Counted from the stretch's first letter, positions 8,474-15,873 are shown. The stretch: 34,052 bases of DNA from Nocardia carnea (GCF_029869215.1 NZ_JARWPM010000394.1:1-34052), one strand, 5' to 3'. Translations and numbers: made by a program. The notes: generated from the sequence alone by a model not told the origin.

Positions 8474-8489
8474 TGTGTTACGGATCACA
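8474..8489. promoter_or_regulatory. CRP-like palindrome in the sigma/oxidoreductase divergent region
   Basis: TGTGTTACGGATCACA matches the CRP-family consensus TGTGA-N6-TCACA with a single mismatch (T for A at the fifth base). It lies in the 248-base divergent gap, 66 bases upstream of the sigma factor start and about 170 bases upstream of the oxidoreductase. A cAMP-receptor (Crp/GlxR/Cmr) site here would tie a cytochrome b operon to carbon or energy status. Found by eye; one such match can occur by chance. Confidence 0.4.
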
Positions 8490-8656
8490 CAGCCCGACAG
8501 GGGGCTTCGGTGGTTCGACACCGACGGGTCCACTCACCGGTCGGCGGACCCGGACGAGACCTGGCAAGTGACTCACATCACCAGGCGGGGGCGTCAGTAA
8601 ATCACGACCGCCGGTGTCTCGTATCGCAACCGAGCAAACCCGACAGGAGTGCCACT

Positions 8657-9925
8657 ATGAAACACCGCATCGTCGTTCTCGGAGCCGGATATGCCGGAGC
8701 CTTCTCCGCCACCTTCCTGGCCCGCCGGCTTCATCCCGACGATTTCGAGATCACCGTCGTCAACGCCGAACCCGATTTCGTCGAGCGGCTGCGCCTGCAT
8801 CAGCTCGCCGCCGGGCAGGAGTTGCGGCCCCGGCCCCTGACGAAAGTATTCGCAGGCACCGGGATCCGGCTCCGAGTAGCACGGGTCACCGCAGTCGACG
8901 TCGAGCAGCAGACCGTCACCCTGGCAACAAGCGGCGGCGACGGTATCGACCGAGTCGAATACGACACCCTTCTCTACGCGCTGGGCAGCACCATCGCGGA
9001 CCACGGCGTCCCCGGCGTCGAGGAGCACGCCTACCACGTAGCAGCGCGCCCGGCGGCGCTGCGTCTGCGGGCCCGGCTCGACGAACTGGACGCGGGTGGG
9101 CGCGTGCTGGTGGTCGGCGGTAACCTGACCGCGATCGAGGCGGCCACCGAACTCGCCGAATCCCGTCCAAAGCTTCGGGTCGACCTCGTCACCCGAAGCG
9201 AACTCGGCAGCTGGCTGGGCGACAAAGCCCGTCGTCACCTCTGGCGTGCCTTCGACCGATTCGGTATCACAGTCCACGAGCACGCCCCCATCGAGCGTGT
9301 CGAGGCAGATGCGGCAATCGCCGCCGACGGCACCGCGTTCACCGCCGACGCGCAGGTTGGGGGCGCGGGGTTTGGGTATTTGGCTCAACGCGCGCCGCCC
9401 GCACCGGGGACCCCCGCCCCGTCTTTGTGGGGGGCGTGGTTTTCCGGGGCCCCCCCTAGCCCCGCCGCCAGCGGCCTTGCGGTCGAATCGAACGGCCAGA
9501 TCACGGTCGACCGGCAGTTGCGATCGGTCTCGCACCCGAACGTCTACGCCGCCGGCGACAGCGTTTTCGTTCTCGGCGACAACGGCCTGCCGTACCCGAT
9601 GTCGTGTGCTTCGGCCGGCCCCACCAGCAAAGCGGCGACGGCCGCGATCATCGAAGACCTCACCGGCCGTACAGTCGCGCCGACCACCTTCTCCTATATC
9701 GGTAACCACATCAGCCTCGGTCGCAACGACGGGCTGTTCCAACTGGTCGACGGCGAGGCGCGGGCGAAGCCGGGGGCACTGCGCGGCCGGGCGGCCGCAC
9801 AGGTCAAAACGGCGATCATCGGTACCGCCGCCTGGGCTGTCGGCCACCCGACCTTCGGAAAGCCGAATCGCAGGTACCACGCGGCCCCCACCCGGAAACA
9901 CCTCCCCAGCGGGTCCACCGCATAA
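8657..9925 (+). CDS. FAD-dependent pyridine nucleotide oxidoreductase (NDH-2-like)
   Basis: Two-dinucleotide-binding flavoprotein of the NADH:quinone reductase-2/disulfide reductase superfamily. Seen: FAD-binding IVVLGAGYAGAFSATFLARRL at the N-terminus, YDTLLYALGST, NAD(P)-binding VLVVGGNLTAIEAATELAE (Asn replaces a glycine of GxGxxG), and YAAGDS for the flavin ribityl-phosphate region. Start ATG 8657 has AGGAG eight bases upstream; the open frame to 8510 has no better site. Compared with the paralogue at 13964-15157, the segment between AGFG and SGLAVE holds about 26 extra residues, proline- and glycine-rich, produced by noisy G/C runs at about 9353-9466. That segment looks like an assembly error, so the true protein is probably about 395 aa rather than 422. 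Divergent from the ECF41 sigma factor. Confidence 0.87.
   Translation: MKHRIVVLGAGYAGAFSATFLARRLHPDDFEITVVNAEPDFVERLRLHQLAAGQELRPRPLTKVFAGTGIRLRVARVTAVDVEQQTVTLATSGGDGIDRVEYDTLLYALGSTIADHGVPGVEEHAYHVAARPAALRLRARLDELDAGGRVLVVGGNLTAIEAATELAESRPKLRVDLVTRSELGSWLGDKARRHLWRAFDRFGITVHEHAPIERVEADAAIAADGTAFTADAQVGGAGFGYLAQRAPPAPGTPAPSLWGAWFSGAPPSPAASGLAVESNGQITVDRQLRSVSHPNVYAAGDSVFVLGDNGLPYPMSCASAGPTSKAATAAIIEDLTGRTVAPTTFSYIGNHISLGRNDGLFQLVDGEARAKPGALRGRAAAQVKTAIIGTAAWAVGHPTFGKPNRRYHAAPTRKHLPSGSTA
9353..9466. other. Probable misassembled or noisy segment inside the oxidoreductase gene
   Basis: The stretch is full of G and C homopolymers similar to those at both ends of the window. It appears to contain two degraded versions of the same piece: a VGGAGFG-like and an LWGAWFS-like segment stand where the paralogue has a single IWTAGFG. 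The reading frame is kept, but about 78 extra bases interrupt a conserved region. Sequencing or assembly error is the simplest reading. Confidence 0.6.
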
Positions 9926-10076
9926 AGGCTTTCCGGGACCGCCGTCACCCACCGGCCCGGCAGTGCAGGGCCGGTGGCGTTCGGTGTCGAAGATTCGCAC
10001 ATCATCGACCTGTACTACGTTCATATTTCGCGGAAGCCGATCCGCAGTGCACCCCGAAGCGCTATTCGGCTTCCGA

Positions 10077-10991
10077 CTAAAAGGCGTTGAGTCGCGGCTT
10101 TTCGAATACCCCGGCCAGTTCACAGACCAGAGAAATAAAGGTCTGTACACGCCGGGTGTCCCCGGTGCGCCGCCGAATAAGTCCGTACTCGATCGGCGGT
10201 GCGTCGCGCAGCGGTACGAAAACAATTCCGGGCCGGGAATAGTAGGTGCCGGCTCGAACTGCCGCCACCGTGATTCCGCGACCGGCTTCGACCAGAGCGA
10301 GGGCTTCCTGCCAGTACCGGAATCGCGGCCCCCGCGGAATGGGCCGCCCCTGCGGTGTTCGGTCCGGGTAGTGGTGGTCGAGCCAGTACCTCGGCACGTC
10401 ACCGGACACGGAGATCAGCGGACCGCTCGCCAGCTCCTCGACCGACGCCGACGGCCGGCGAGCCAGGGCGTTACCGGCGGGAACGATCAGTGCTCGCGGT
10501 TCGGAAAATATCACCGGGCCTGCGACGAGATCGGGTTCGGCGACGGGGAACTCGGTCAACTGGAGGTCGAGTTCACCCTCGCGGAGCGCACCGAAGGGGT
10601 CACTGAGCTGCACCTCTCGAATCTGCACGGTGCAGTCGGGGTGCCGGTCCTGGAACAGATCGGCGGCGCGGATGACCAGTGTGTCGACCCAGGGTGTCGA
10701 GAAACCGACGTGCAGCGATCCGGAGATTCCCTTTCCACTGGCTATCGCCCGCGCTTCGGCTTCTCGGATCTGGCGGAAAGCCGGAGCCAGATCGTCGCGT
10801 AACCGACGGCCGATCGGTGTCAGGCTCACGCTCCGGCTGGTGCGCTCGAAGAGCTGGGCGCCGATGCGCTGTTCGAGTTTTCTGATCGTTTGACTGACCC
10901 TGCCCTGCGCGAGGCCCAGCTTTTCCGAGGTGCGCCGGAAATGGAGTTCTTCCGCCAACGTCAGAAAGGCTTCGATCTCGTGCCGTTCCAT
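10077..10991 (-). CDS. LysR family transcriptional regulator
   Basis: About 304 aa. N-terminal winged helix-turn-helix MERHEIEAFLTLAEELHFRRTSEKLGLAQGRVSQTIRKLEQRIGAQLFERTSRSVSLTPIG is standard for LysR proteins; the periplasmic-binding-like effector domain follows (LHVGFSTPWVDTLVIRAADLFQDRHPDCTVQIRE, LDLQLTEFPV, GRGITVAAVRAG). ATG 10991 is preferred, with AAAGGA five bases upstream; a TTG 27 bases earlier has nothing to support it. It diverges from a polysaccharide deacetylase gene at 11072 with an 80-base gap, the classical arrangement for a LysR activator and its target. The gap holds GAGTTGTACTC (about 11007-11017), a small inverted repeat. Effector unknown. Confidence 0.92.
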   Translation of the reverse strand: MERHEIEAFLTLAEELHFRRTSEKLGLAQGRVSQTIRKLEQRIGAQLFERTSRSVSLTPIGRRLRDDLAPAFRQIREAEARAIASGKGISGSLHVGFSTPWVDTLVIRAADLFQDRHPDCTVQIREVQLSDPFGALREGELDLQLTEFPVAEPDLVAGPVIFSEPRALIVPAGNALARRPSASVEELASGPLISVSGDVPRYWLDHHYPDRTPQGRPIPRGPRFRYWQEALALVEAGRGITVAAVRAGTYYSRPGIVFVPLRDAPPIEYGLIRRRTGDTRRVQTFISLVCELAGVFEKPRLNAF

Positions 10992-11071
10992 GGCCGTCCT
11001 TTGGTGAGTTGTACTCAACGATTGTAGAGTAATCAGATCTTGTTCGGGCTATTCGCTCGGCCGACAATGGC

Positions 11072-11947
11072 GTGGTGAATATCAGCAACACACTTTTCGG
11101 CTACCGCCCGATCACCGAACGCCCGGCCCTGACATGGCCGGGCGGCGCAAAAGTCGCGTTCTATATCGGATTGAACATCGAGCATTTCCGTATCGATCGA
11201 CCCTCGACCAGTATTTGGCCGGGTACCGCAGACCTGGTTCCCGATGCACTCAACTACGGCTGGCGCGACTACGGGCCCCGGGTCGGAATCTGGCGCATCA
11301 TCGACATCCTCGACCGGCACGGTGTCCGAGCCAGCGCCCTGCTCAATTCCGATGTCGTCGAGCACAATCCGCAGATCATCAGGGCGGGTATCGACAGGGA
11401 CTGGGCGTGGCTGGCGCACGGCAAGACCAATTCGGAGCTGACGGCAGGTATGTCCACCGAGGAAGAACGTGCCTACCTCACCGCAGTCGTCGACACGATC
11501 GCGGATGCCACCGGCCGGCGCCCCCAAGGCTGGATGGGTCCGGGTCTCACCGAAACCTTCGACACACCACGCCTTCTCGCGGACCTCGGTGTGGGCTACG
11601 TCCTCGACTGGACGAACGACGACCAGCCGTACCGTGTGAATGTACCCGGCATGCTGTCGGTGCCCTACACCGTCGAACTCAACGACCTCGGCCTGTTCAG
11701 CAAGGGCACGACCGGGGCCGAGTTCGTCCAGATCGTGAAAGACCAATACGATCAGCTGCTCCTCGATGCACAGACCGGCGGTCGTGTGATGGCCATTGCC
11801 TTACATCCCTTCGTCATCGGCCAGGCATTTCGTGCCAGGTACCTCGATGAGGCATTGGAGTACCTGGTGGCACAACCCGATATCTGGATGACCACCAGCG
11901 ATGAGATCGCCGATCACTATCGGCGTGCGGTGCCCGAATCCGCGTGA
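11072..11947 (+). CDS. Polysaccharide deacetylase family protein (PuuE/allantoinase-like)
   Basis: 291 aa NodB-fold protein of the PuuE-like branch. Seen: RPALTWPGGAKVAFYIGLNIEHF at the N-terminus, IWRIIDILDRHGVRASALLNSDVVEHNPQII, AWLAHGKTNSEL (the family His), GRRPQGWMGPGLTETFDTPRLLADLG and VMAIALHPFVIGQAFRARYLDEALEYL with the C-terminal His. The classic metal-binding DD pair of chitooligosaccharide deacetylases is replaced by N-I-E, as in metal-independent PuuE-like members, so an amidohydrolase acting on small amides is as likely as action on a glycan. No signal peptide. Starts at GTG 11072 (a second GTG follows at once), without a clear ribosome site. Probably co-transcribed with the MDR enzyme 48 bases downstream and controlled by the divergent LysR. 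Confidence 0.85.
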   Translation: MVNISNTLFGYRPITERPALTWPGGAKVAFYIGLNIEHFRIDRPSTSIWPGTADLVPDALNYGWRDYGPRVGIWRIIDILDRHGVRASALLNSDVVEHNPQIIRAGIDRDWAWLAHGKTNSELTAGMSTEEERAYLTAVVDTIADATGRRPQGWMGPGLTETFDTPRLLADLGVGYVLDWTNDDQPYRVNVPGMLSVPYTVELNDLGLFSKGTTGAEFVQIVKDQYDQLLLDAQTGGRVMAIALHPFVIGQAFRARYLDEALEYLVAQPDIWMTTSDEIADHYRRAVPESA

Positions 11948-11995
11948 CCCGCCCTGCGCCGTCCAACTCCTCCTACCGATGAGGTCGATCCTGCA

Positions 11996-12934
11996 ATGCC
12001 TTCGATGCGAATAGTTACCCAGTTCTCCCTCGGCGGCCCAGAAGTCCTCCGGGTCGCCGAAGCCGAGCGCCCGACACCCGAACCTACAGAGGTCCTCGTC
12101 CGGGTGGTCGCCGCCGGTGTCAATCCGGCAGACCGAAAGGTCCGCTCCGGCTTTGTACGCCTTTTCGGCGATCCACCGTTCACACTCGGGCACGAGTTCA
12201 GCGGCATTGTCGTCGAGACAGGCCTTGAGGTTTCGGAGTTCCCGGAAGGAGCGGACGTCTACGGCTGGGTGACTCCACCGCACGGGGCCTACGCCGAGTA
12301 CGTCGCCGTCCCGGCGACCTCGATCGCCGGCAAACCGGCAAGTCTCGATCACGAGCACGCCGCCGCACTCCCCATCGCCGGCCTGACCGCCTGGCAGGCG
12401 ATGGTGAACATCGGGCAAGTGCGAGCGGGCCAACGCGTACTCGTTCACGGGGCCGCGGGGGGCGTCGGACACCTCGCCGTACAGATCGCCAAGGCCCTCG
12501 ACGCTTACGTAATCGGCACAGCCCGGGCAACCAAGCACTCCTTCCTGCGAGAATTGGGGGTCGACGAGCTCATCGACCACACCGCCCACGATTTCGCCGA
12601 TCTCCGCGATCTCGACGTGGTGCTGGACACGATCAGTGGCGAGGTCGGACTCCGATCGGTCGATACGCTGAAGACCGGCGGCGCGCTCATCGACGTGGTA
12701 GGCCTCGGGTTCGACCGGACGGCGACGAAGCGCCGAGCCGGCGACGCCGGGGTGCGGTTCACCGAATTCAACCTGGCACCGACCGCCGAGGATCTGACCC
12801 GCCTCGCAGAGCTGGCCGATCGCACCGGATTGCGCCCCGCTGTCGAGCACATCCTGCCGTTGGCGGAGGCGGCGAAAGCACACGAATTGAGTGAGAACGG
12901 AGGCGTTCGAGGAAAAGTCGTCCTCGTGCCGTGA
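11996..12934 (+). CDS. Zinc-independent MDR oxidoreductase (quinone reductase-like)
   Basis: 312-aa NADPH-dependent medium-chain dehydrogenase/reductase. Seen: GroES-like N-terminal domain with VNPADRKVRSGFVRLFGDPPFTLGHEFSGIV (the catalytic zinc ligands of alcohol dehydrogenases are missing), the turn GLTAWQAM, and nucleotide-binding VLVHGAAGGVGHLAVQIAKAL (about 148-168), the AAGGVG form typical of quinone oxidoreductases and enone reductases. Likely reduces quinones or alpha,beta-unsaturated carbonyls. Start ATG 11996; ATG 12005 is an alternative. Sits behind the deacetylase gene and faces the sigma factor operon, with a strong hairpin between them. Confidence 0.9.
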   Translation: MPSMRIVTQFSLGGPEVLRVAEAERPTPEPTEVLVRVVAAGVNPADRKVRSGFVRLFGDPPFTLGHEFSGIVVETGLEVSEFPEGADVYGWVTPPHGAYAEYVAVPATSIAGKPASLDHEHAAALPIAGLTAWQAMVNIGQVRAGQRVLVHGAAGGVGHLAVQIAKALDAYVIGTARATKHSFLRELGVDELIDHTAHDFADLRDLDVVLDTISGEVGLRSVDTLKTGGALIDVVGLGFDRTATKRRAGDAGVRFTEFNLAPTAEDLTRLAELADRTGLRPAVEHILPLAEAAKAHELSENGGVRGKVVLVP

Positions 12935-12939
12935 GGACG
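12919..12939 (+). terminator. Small hairpin across the MDR stop codon
   Basis: CGTCCTC and GAGGACG form a seven-base-pair stem with a seven-base loop around the stop codon. It is probably secondary to the larger hairpin at 12949-12991. Confidence 0.3.
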
Positions 12940-12948
12940 CAAGCCCCT

Positions 12949-12991
12949 GGCCCTGCCGCCGGTCACGCGTGCCCGGCGCACGGGCAGGGCC
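12949..12991. terminator. Strong hairpin between convergent genes
   Basis: GGCCCTGCC (12949-12957) pairs with GGCAGGGCC (12983-12991), and inside it GCCGG (12958-12962) pairs with CCGGC (12973-12977). The element sits between the plus-strand MDR gene and the minus-strand sigma factor gene, where a two-way terminator is expected. There is no T-tract, as is common in actinobacteria. Confidence 0.6.
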
Positions 12992-13046
12992 GAGCATATC
13001 GTCTGCGGCGGCCGGCTGCGTAGGGTGCCCGCACTGGTGCGTGTGG

Positions 13047-13967
13047 TCACCGCGGGTGCCGGTTGTCGCGGGTGAGGGTGCGGGCAATGGAGAGTGCGGC
13101 GAGCTTGTCGGGGTTGCGGATGCCGTAGCCGTCGGTGATCCGGCCGTCGGCGATCTCGAGCAGGAACACGGCCTCCAGATCGCCCTCGCGGTAGATCGCC
13201 ATCGCGGGCTGGTTGTTGCAGTTGACCGGTTCGATCCGCACCTCCGGCATGCGCCCCGCGGCGCCGAAGACCGCCATGGCGGTCGCGGCGACCTGGGCTG
13301 CGCCGGTGATCAACAGGTCGCGGACCGCGGTGACCTTGCCGCCGCTGTCGGTGGTCCAGGTGGCATCAGGGGCCAGGATCGCCAACAGACCGTCGAGGTC
13401 GCCGGTGGTCGCGGCGGTGAGGAACTGTTCGGTGAGGGCGGCGGTGCGCGCACTGTCGACGGGTCCGAACCGGTTGCGGCGGGCGTGGACGTGCCCGCGG
13501 GCACGGTGGGCCTTCTGACGCACCGCGGCCACAGATTTTCCGACCGCTGCCGAGATCTCGGGGTAGGCGAAGCCGAACACTTCGTGCAGGACGAATACGG
13601 CCCGCTCCTCGGGGTCCAGGGTTTCCAGCAGCACCAGCATGCCCATCGACACGGATTCGGCCAGCACGATATCGGCCGAGGCGTCGTCCTCGCTGACGAG
13701 CAGGGGTTCGGGCAGCCACGGGCCGACATATTCTTCGCGCCGGCGAGCGCCGGCGCGGAGCGCATCGAGCGCTTTGCGGGTCACCAGCTGCGCCAGAAAG
13801 GATTTGGTGTCCCGGACCGTCGTCAGGTCCACCCGCGCCCATTTCAGGTAGCTGTCCTGCAGCACGTCGTCGGATTCGGTTGCCGAACCCAGAATTTCGT
13901 AGGCGATGGTGAACAGCAGCGGCCGCAGCAGCGCGAACCGTTCGGCATGCTCGTCGCTATCCCTCAT
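13047..13967 (-). CDS. sigJ: ECF41-type sigma factor with C-terminal extension (SigJ-like)
   Basis: 306 aa. Sigma2 is LLRPLLFTIAYEILGSATESDDVLQDSYLKWARV; sigma4 is LDPEERAVFVLHEVFGFAYPEISAAVGKSVAAVRQKAHRARGHV. Between them is WLPEPL. The SnoaL-like extension carries DSGGK and a canonical NPDKL near the C-terminus. These are the three ECF41 hallmarks, so activity should be set by its own extension rather than an anti-sigma factor. Its ATG overlaps the TGA of the upstream oxidoreductase (ATGA at 13964-13967), so the two are translationally coupled. This enzyme-sigma pairing is the standard ECF41 arrangement. Paralogous to the factor at 7428-8408. Confidence 0.93.
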   Translation of the reverse strand: MRDSDEHAERFALLRPLLFTIAYEILGSATESDDVLQDSYLKWARVDLTTVRDTKSFLAQLVTRKALDALRAGARRREEYVGPWLPEPLLVSEDDASADIVLAESVSMGMLVLLETLDPEERAVFVLHEVFGFAYPEISAAVGKSVAAVRQKAHRARGHVHARRNRFGPVDSARTAALTEQFLTAATTGDLDGLLAILAPDATWTTDSGGKVTAVRDLLITGAAQVAATAMAVFGAAGRMPEVRIEPVNCNNQPAMAIYREGDLEAVFLLEIADGRITDGYGIRNPDKLAALSIARTLTRDNRHPR

Positions 13968-15157
13968 ACGTTCACGCCCGTCCCGGTCTCGGGGATCGGC
14001 AGGTTCTTCCGGCGGCCCAGTCCGTGGAACGAGGGAATCGAGCCGGGTTTGCGCGCCTCCTTGGCGATGGCTTCCACCGGTGCGGACAGTCCCTTCTTCT
14101 TGATCGCCCCGGCCATCCGGCCGCCGAGGTAGAAGCGCACCGGGGTGTCGTCCCGGCGGGTGAACTGCATCGCGGCGGCATCACTGCCCAACCCGATATT
14201 GCAGGCGACGAACGGCACATCGAGCACCGCCGGTTCGCCGCCGGCGATACAGGCCAGCACATTCGCCGCGGCCTGCGCACCCAGCGGCTGGGCGGCGTAG
14301 CAGCTCATCCGCAGCGGCCGGCCCGACGGCGCCGCGGCGTCACCGGCGGCGAAGATCCGGTTGTCGTCGATGCTGGCGAGCGTCTCGTCGGTGAGCAGGC
14401 GGCCTGCCGGGTCGGTACGAAGGCCGCTCCGCCGGGCCAGCTCCGGGAGCCCGAATCCGGCGGTCCAGATCGTGAGCGCGCTCGACAGCACCCGGCCACC
14501 GGCCAGCACCACCTCGTGGGGTCGCACCTGCGCTACCTTCTCGTCTTCGAGTACCCGGACTTCCTTCGCGGCCAGCCGCTTCGCGATCGACCGCCGGGCC
14601 GGCACAGCGAAGGCCGGAGCCAACATACCGCCGCACACCAGCGTGACGGCCCGGCCCTGTTCGGCCAGCTCCGCCGCGGTCTCGATACCGGTGGCACCAC
14701 CACCGACCACGGTGATCGGCGCGTTCGCGGCGACCTCGCCCAGCGCGCTGCGCAGTCGCCGCGCATGTTCGTACTCTGCGAGGGGGTAGGCGTGGTCGGC
14801 CGCACCCGGCACCGAGGCGGGCGTGGTGGCCGTACTGCCGACGGCGTAGATGACGTAGTCGTAGTCCAGCGCGCCACCCGAGGCCAGCTCGATGGTTCGT
14901 GCGGCGGTGTCGATACGGGTGGCGCTGTCGACGACCAGCCGCACACCCTCCCCGAGCAACGTATCGAAGCCGGTGGTGGCGTCGTGCGTGCCGGCCACGA
15001 ACTGGTGCAGCCGCATCCGTTGGACGAAGTGCGGGCGGGGGTTGACGAGTGTGATGCCGACGCCGGTGCGCAGGCGCAGATGGTTGGCCGCCAGCGCGCC
15101 CGCATAACCGCCGCCGATGACGACGACCTGGGCAAGGGAGTCATTGTGTTCGCTCAT
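13964..15157 (-). CDS. NAD(P)/FAD-dependent oxidoreductase (NDH-2-like), ECF41 partner
   Basis: 397 aa. FAD-binding VVIGGGYAGALAANHLRLRTG, YVIYAVGST, NAD(P)-binding ITVVGGGATGIETAAELAEQG and IFAAGDAA are all present. The TIWTAGFGLPELARRSGL region is intact, in contrast to its paralogue at 8657. No C-terminal membrane-anchoring helix is obvious, so it is probably a soluble or peripheral NADH oxidoreductase; quinone, thiol or other acceptors are possible. Translationally coupled to the ECF41 factor that follows. In ECF41 systems the neighbouring oxidoreductase, epimerase or carboxymuconolactone decarboxylase gene is usually the main regulatory target, so it is likely sigma-dependent. I found no clear ECF41 promoter in the gap upstream. 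Confidence 0.9.
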   Translation of the reverse strand: MSEHNDSLAQVVVIGGGYAGALAANHLRLRTGVGITLVNPRPHFVQRMRLHQFVAGTHDATTGFDTLLGEGVRLVVDSATRIDTAARTIELASGGALDYDYVIYAVGSTATTPASVPGAADHAYPLAEYEHARRLRSALGEVAANAPITVVGGGATGIETAAELAEQGRAVTLVCGGMLAPAFAVPARRSIAKRLAAKEVRVLEDEKVAQVRPHEVVLAGGRVLSSALTIWTAGFGLPELARRSGLRTDPAGRLLTDETLASIDDNRIFAAGDAAAPSGRPLRMSCYAAQPLGAQAAANVLACIAGGEPAVLDVPFVACNIGLGSDAAAMQFTRRDDTPVRFYLGGRMAGAIKKKGLSAPVEAIAKEARKPGSIPSFHGLGRRKNLPIPETGTGVNV

Positions 15158-15290
15158 GCTCTCGGGACGTCACCGAGGGCCACGGAATAACGAAAAGTGG
15201 GACGCATCACTTCTCCGGCCGTTCGGGTGGGGGAAACAGCCTCGATGGCCGGGACGAGTGACCGAAGGATGTCCTCGAACACGACCGGAG

Positions 15291-15321
15291 CTCCCGGGCT
15301 CTTCCGGCAAGAACCCGGGAG
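15291..15321 (-). terminator. Hairpin downstream of the VOC gene
   Basis: CTCCCGGG (15291-15298) pairs with CCCGGGAG (15314-15321). After one mismatched pair, TCTT (15300-15303) pairs with AAGA (15309-15312) around a five-base loop. It lies 25 bases after the VOC stop codon in the gap before the oxidoreductase gene, so it probably ends the VOC transcript. No T-tract. Confidence 0.6.
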
Positions 15322-15345
15322 TGTCCGTACGGCTTCTCTCCCGAA

Positions 15346-15759
15346 CTACTCCGCGTAGGGCTGATCTGTTCCCCGGGCGCTGTAGCCGAGGCTCCAGATG
15401 TAGCCGTCGGGGTCGGCGAACGTGGCGCCGTACCCGCCCCACGGCAGCGCCCCCGCGGGTTTGAGGATCGTGGCGCCGGCCTTCTCGGCTTCGGCGGCGA
15501 TTTCGCCGACCCGCGCCTCGCTGCGGACAACGTAGGTGAGGGCGAAACCGCTGAAGCCACTTCCTTCCGGGCTGGTGCCCATCTGCTCGGCCAGGCCCTC
15601 GCGGCCGTAGAACCCGACGAGCGAGCCGCCCTCGGATTCGAAGAACACCGAGACGCCGTAGTCGTCCCTGATCTTCCAGCCGAGCCCTTCGACATAGAAC
15701 TTCTTGGACCTGTCCAGGTCGGCGACACCGAGCAAAATCGAGCTGACGTGCGCTTTCAC
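15346..15759 (-). CDS. VOC family protein (glyoxalase/bleomycin-resistance fold)
   Basis: 137 aa, a two-module vicinal-oxygen-chelate protein. Seen: AHVSSILLGVADLDRSKKFYVEGLGWKIRDDYGVSVFFESEGGSLVGFYGREGLAEQMG (first beta-alpha-beta-beta-beta module) and the second module ending GGYGATFADPDGYIWSLGY. The conserved DPDG..W pattern is typical of metal-binding or former metal-binding VOC enzymes, but no clear His/Glu ligand set is present, so catalysis is not certain; binding of a small toxic molecule is possible. GTG 15759 has GAGGAG five bases upstream. The start overlaps the stop of an eight-codon ORF (15756-15782). Confidence 0.88.
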   Translation of the reverse strand: MKAHVSSILLGVADLDRSKKFYVEGLGWKIRDDYGVSVFFESEGGSLVGFYGREGLAEQMGTSPEGSGFSGFALTYVVRSEARVGEIAAEAEKAGATILKPAGALPWGGYGATFADPDGYIWSLGYSARGTDQPYAE

Positions 15760-15782
15760 GGTTTCTCCTCGTCATTTGACAT
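15756..15782 (-). CDS. Eight-codon upstream ORF coupled to the VOC gene
   Basis: A minimal ORF (ATG then seven codons, peptide MSNDEEKP) whose TGA overlaps the GTG of the VOC gene as GTGA. It has its own GAGGAG ribosome site. The 11-base sequence GAGGAGAAACC occurs twice, before each start (15787-15797 and 15760-15770 on the plus-strand map). It may be a leader peptide coupling or delaying VOC translation, or may simply come from a duplicated ribosome site. Confidence 0.35.
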   Translation of the reverse strand: MSNDEEKP

Positions 15783-15846
15783 GTGGGGTTTCTCCTCTGG
15801 GCGTACGACGTGTCCCTGAAGGAGAAGGGAACGTGACCGGATCGGC

Positions 15847-15873
15847 TGTCACATCGGGCCGGCGCCGCCGGTC
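15847..15873 (+). promoter_or_regulatory. ECF-type promoter candidate upstream of SigJ-like gene
   Basis: TGTCACA (15847-15853), the ECF41-class -35, is followed after exactly 16 bases by GGTC (15870-15873), one base off the CGTC -10. It lies 38 bases upstream of the start codon of the sigma factor at 15911. An autoregulated promoter is the natural reading. Confidence 0.5.

Noticed and set aside
8571..8595. ACTCACA...CGTC as an ECF41 promoter for the divergent oxidoreductase
   Set aside because: Only five of seven -35 bases fit and the spacer is 14 rather than about 16 bases; too weak to list.
8594..10402. A 602-residue minus-strand frame across the NDH-2-like gene
   Set aside because: Composition and lack of motifs mark it as an antisense shadow; the oxidoreductase on plus has clear FAD and NAD motifs.
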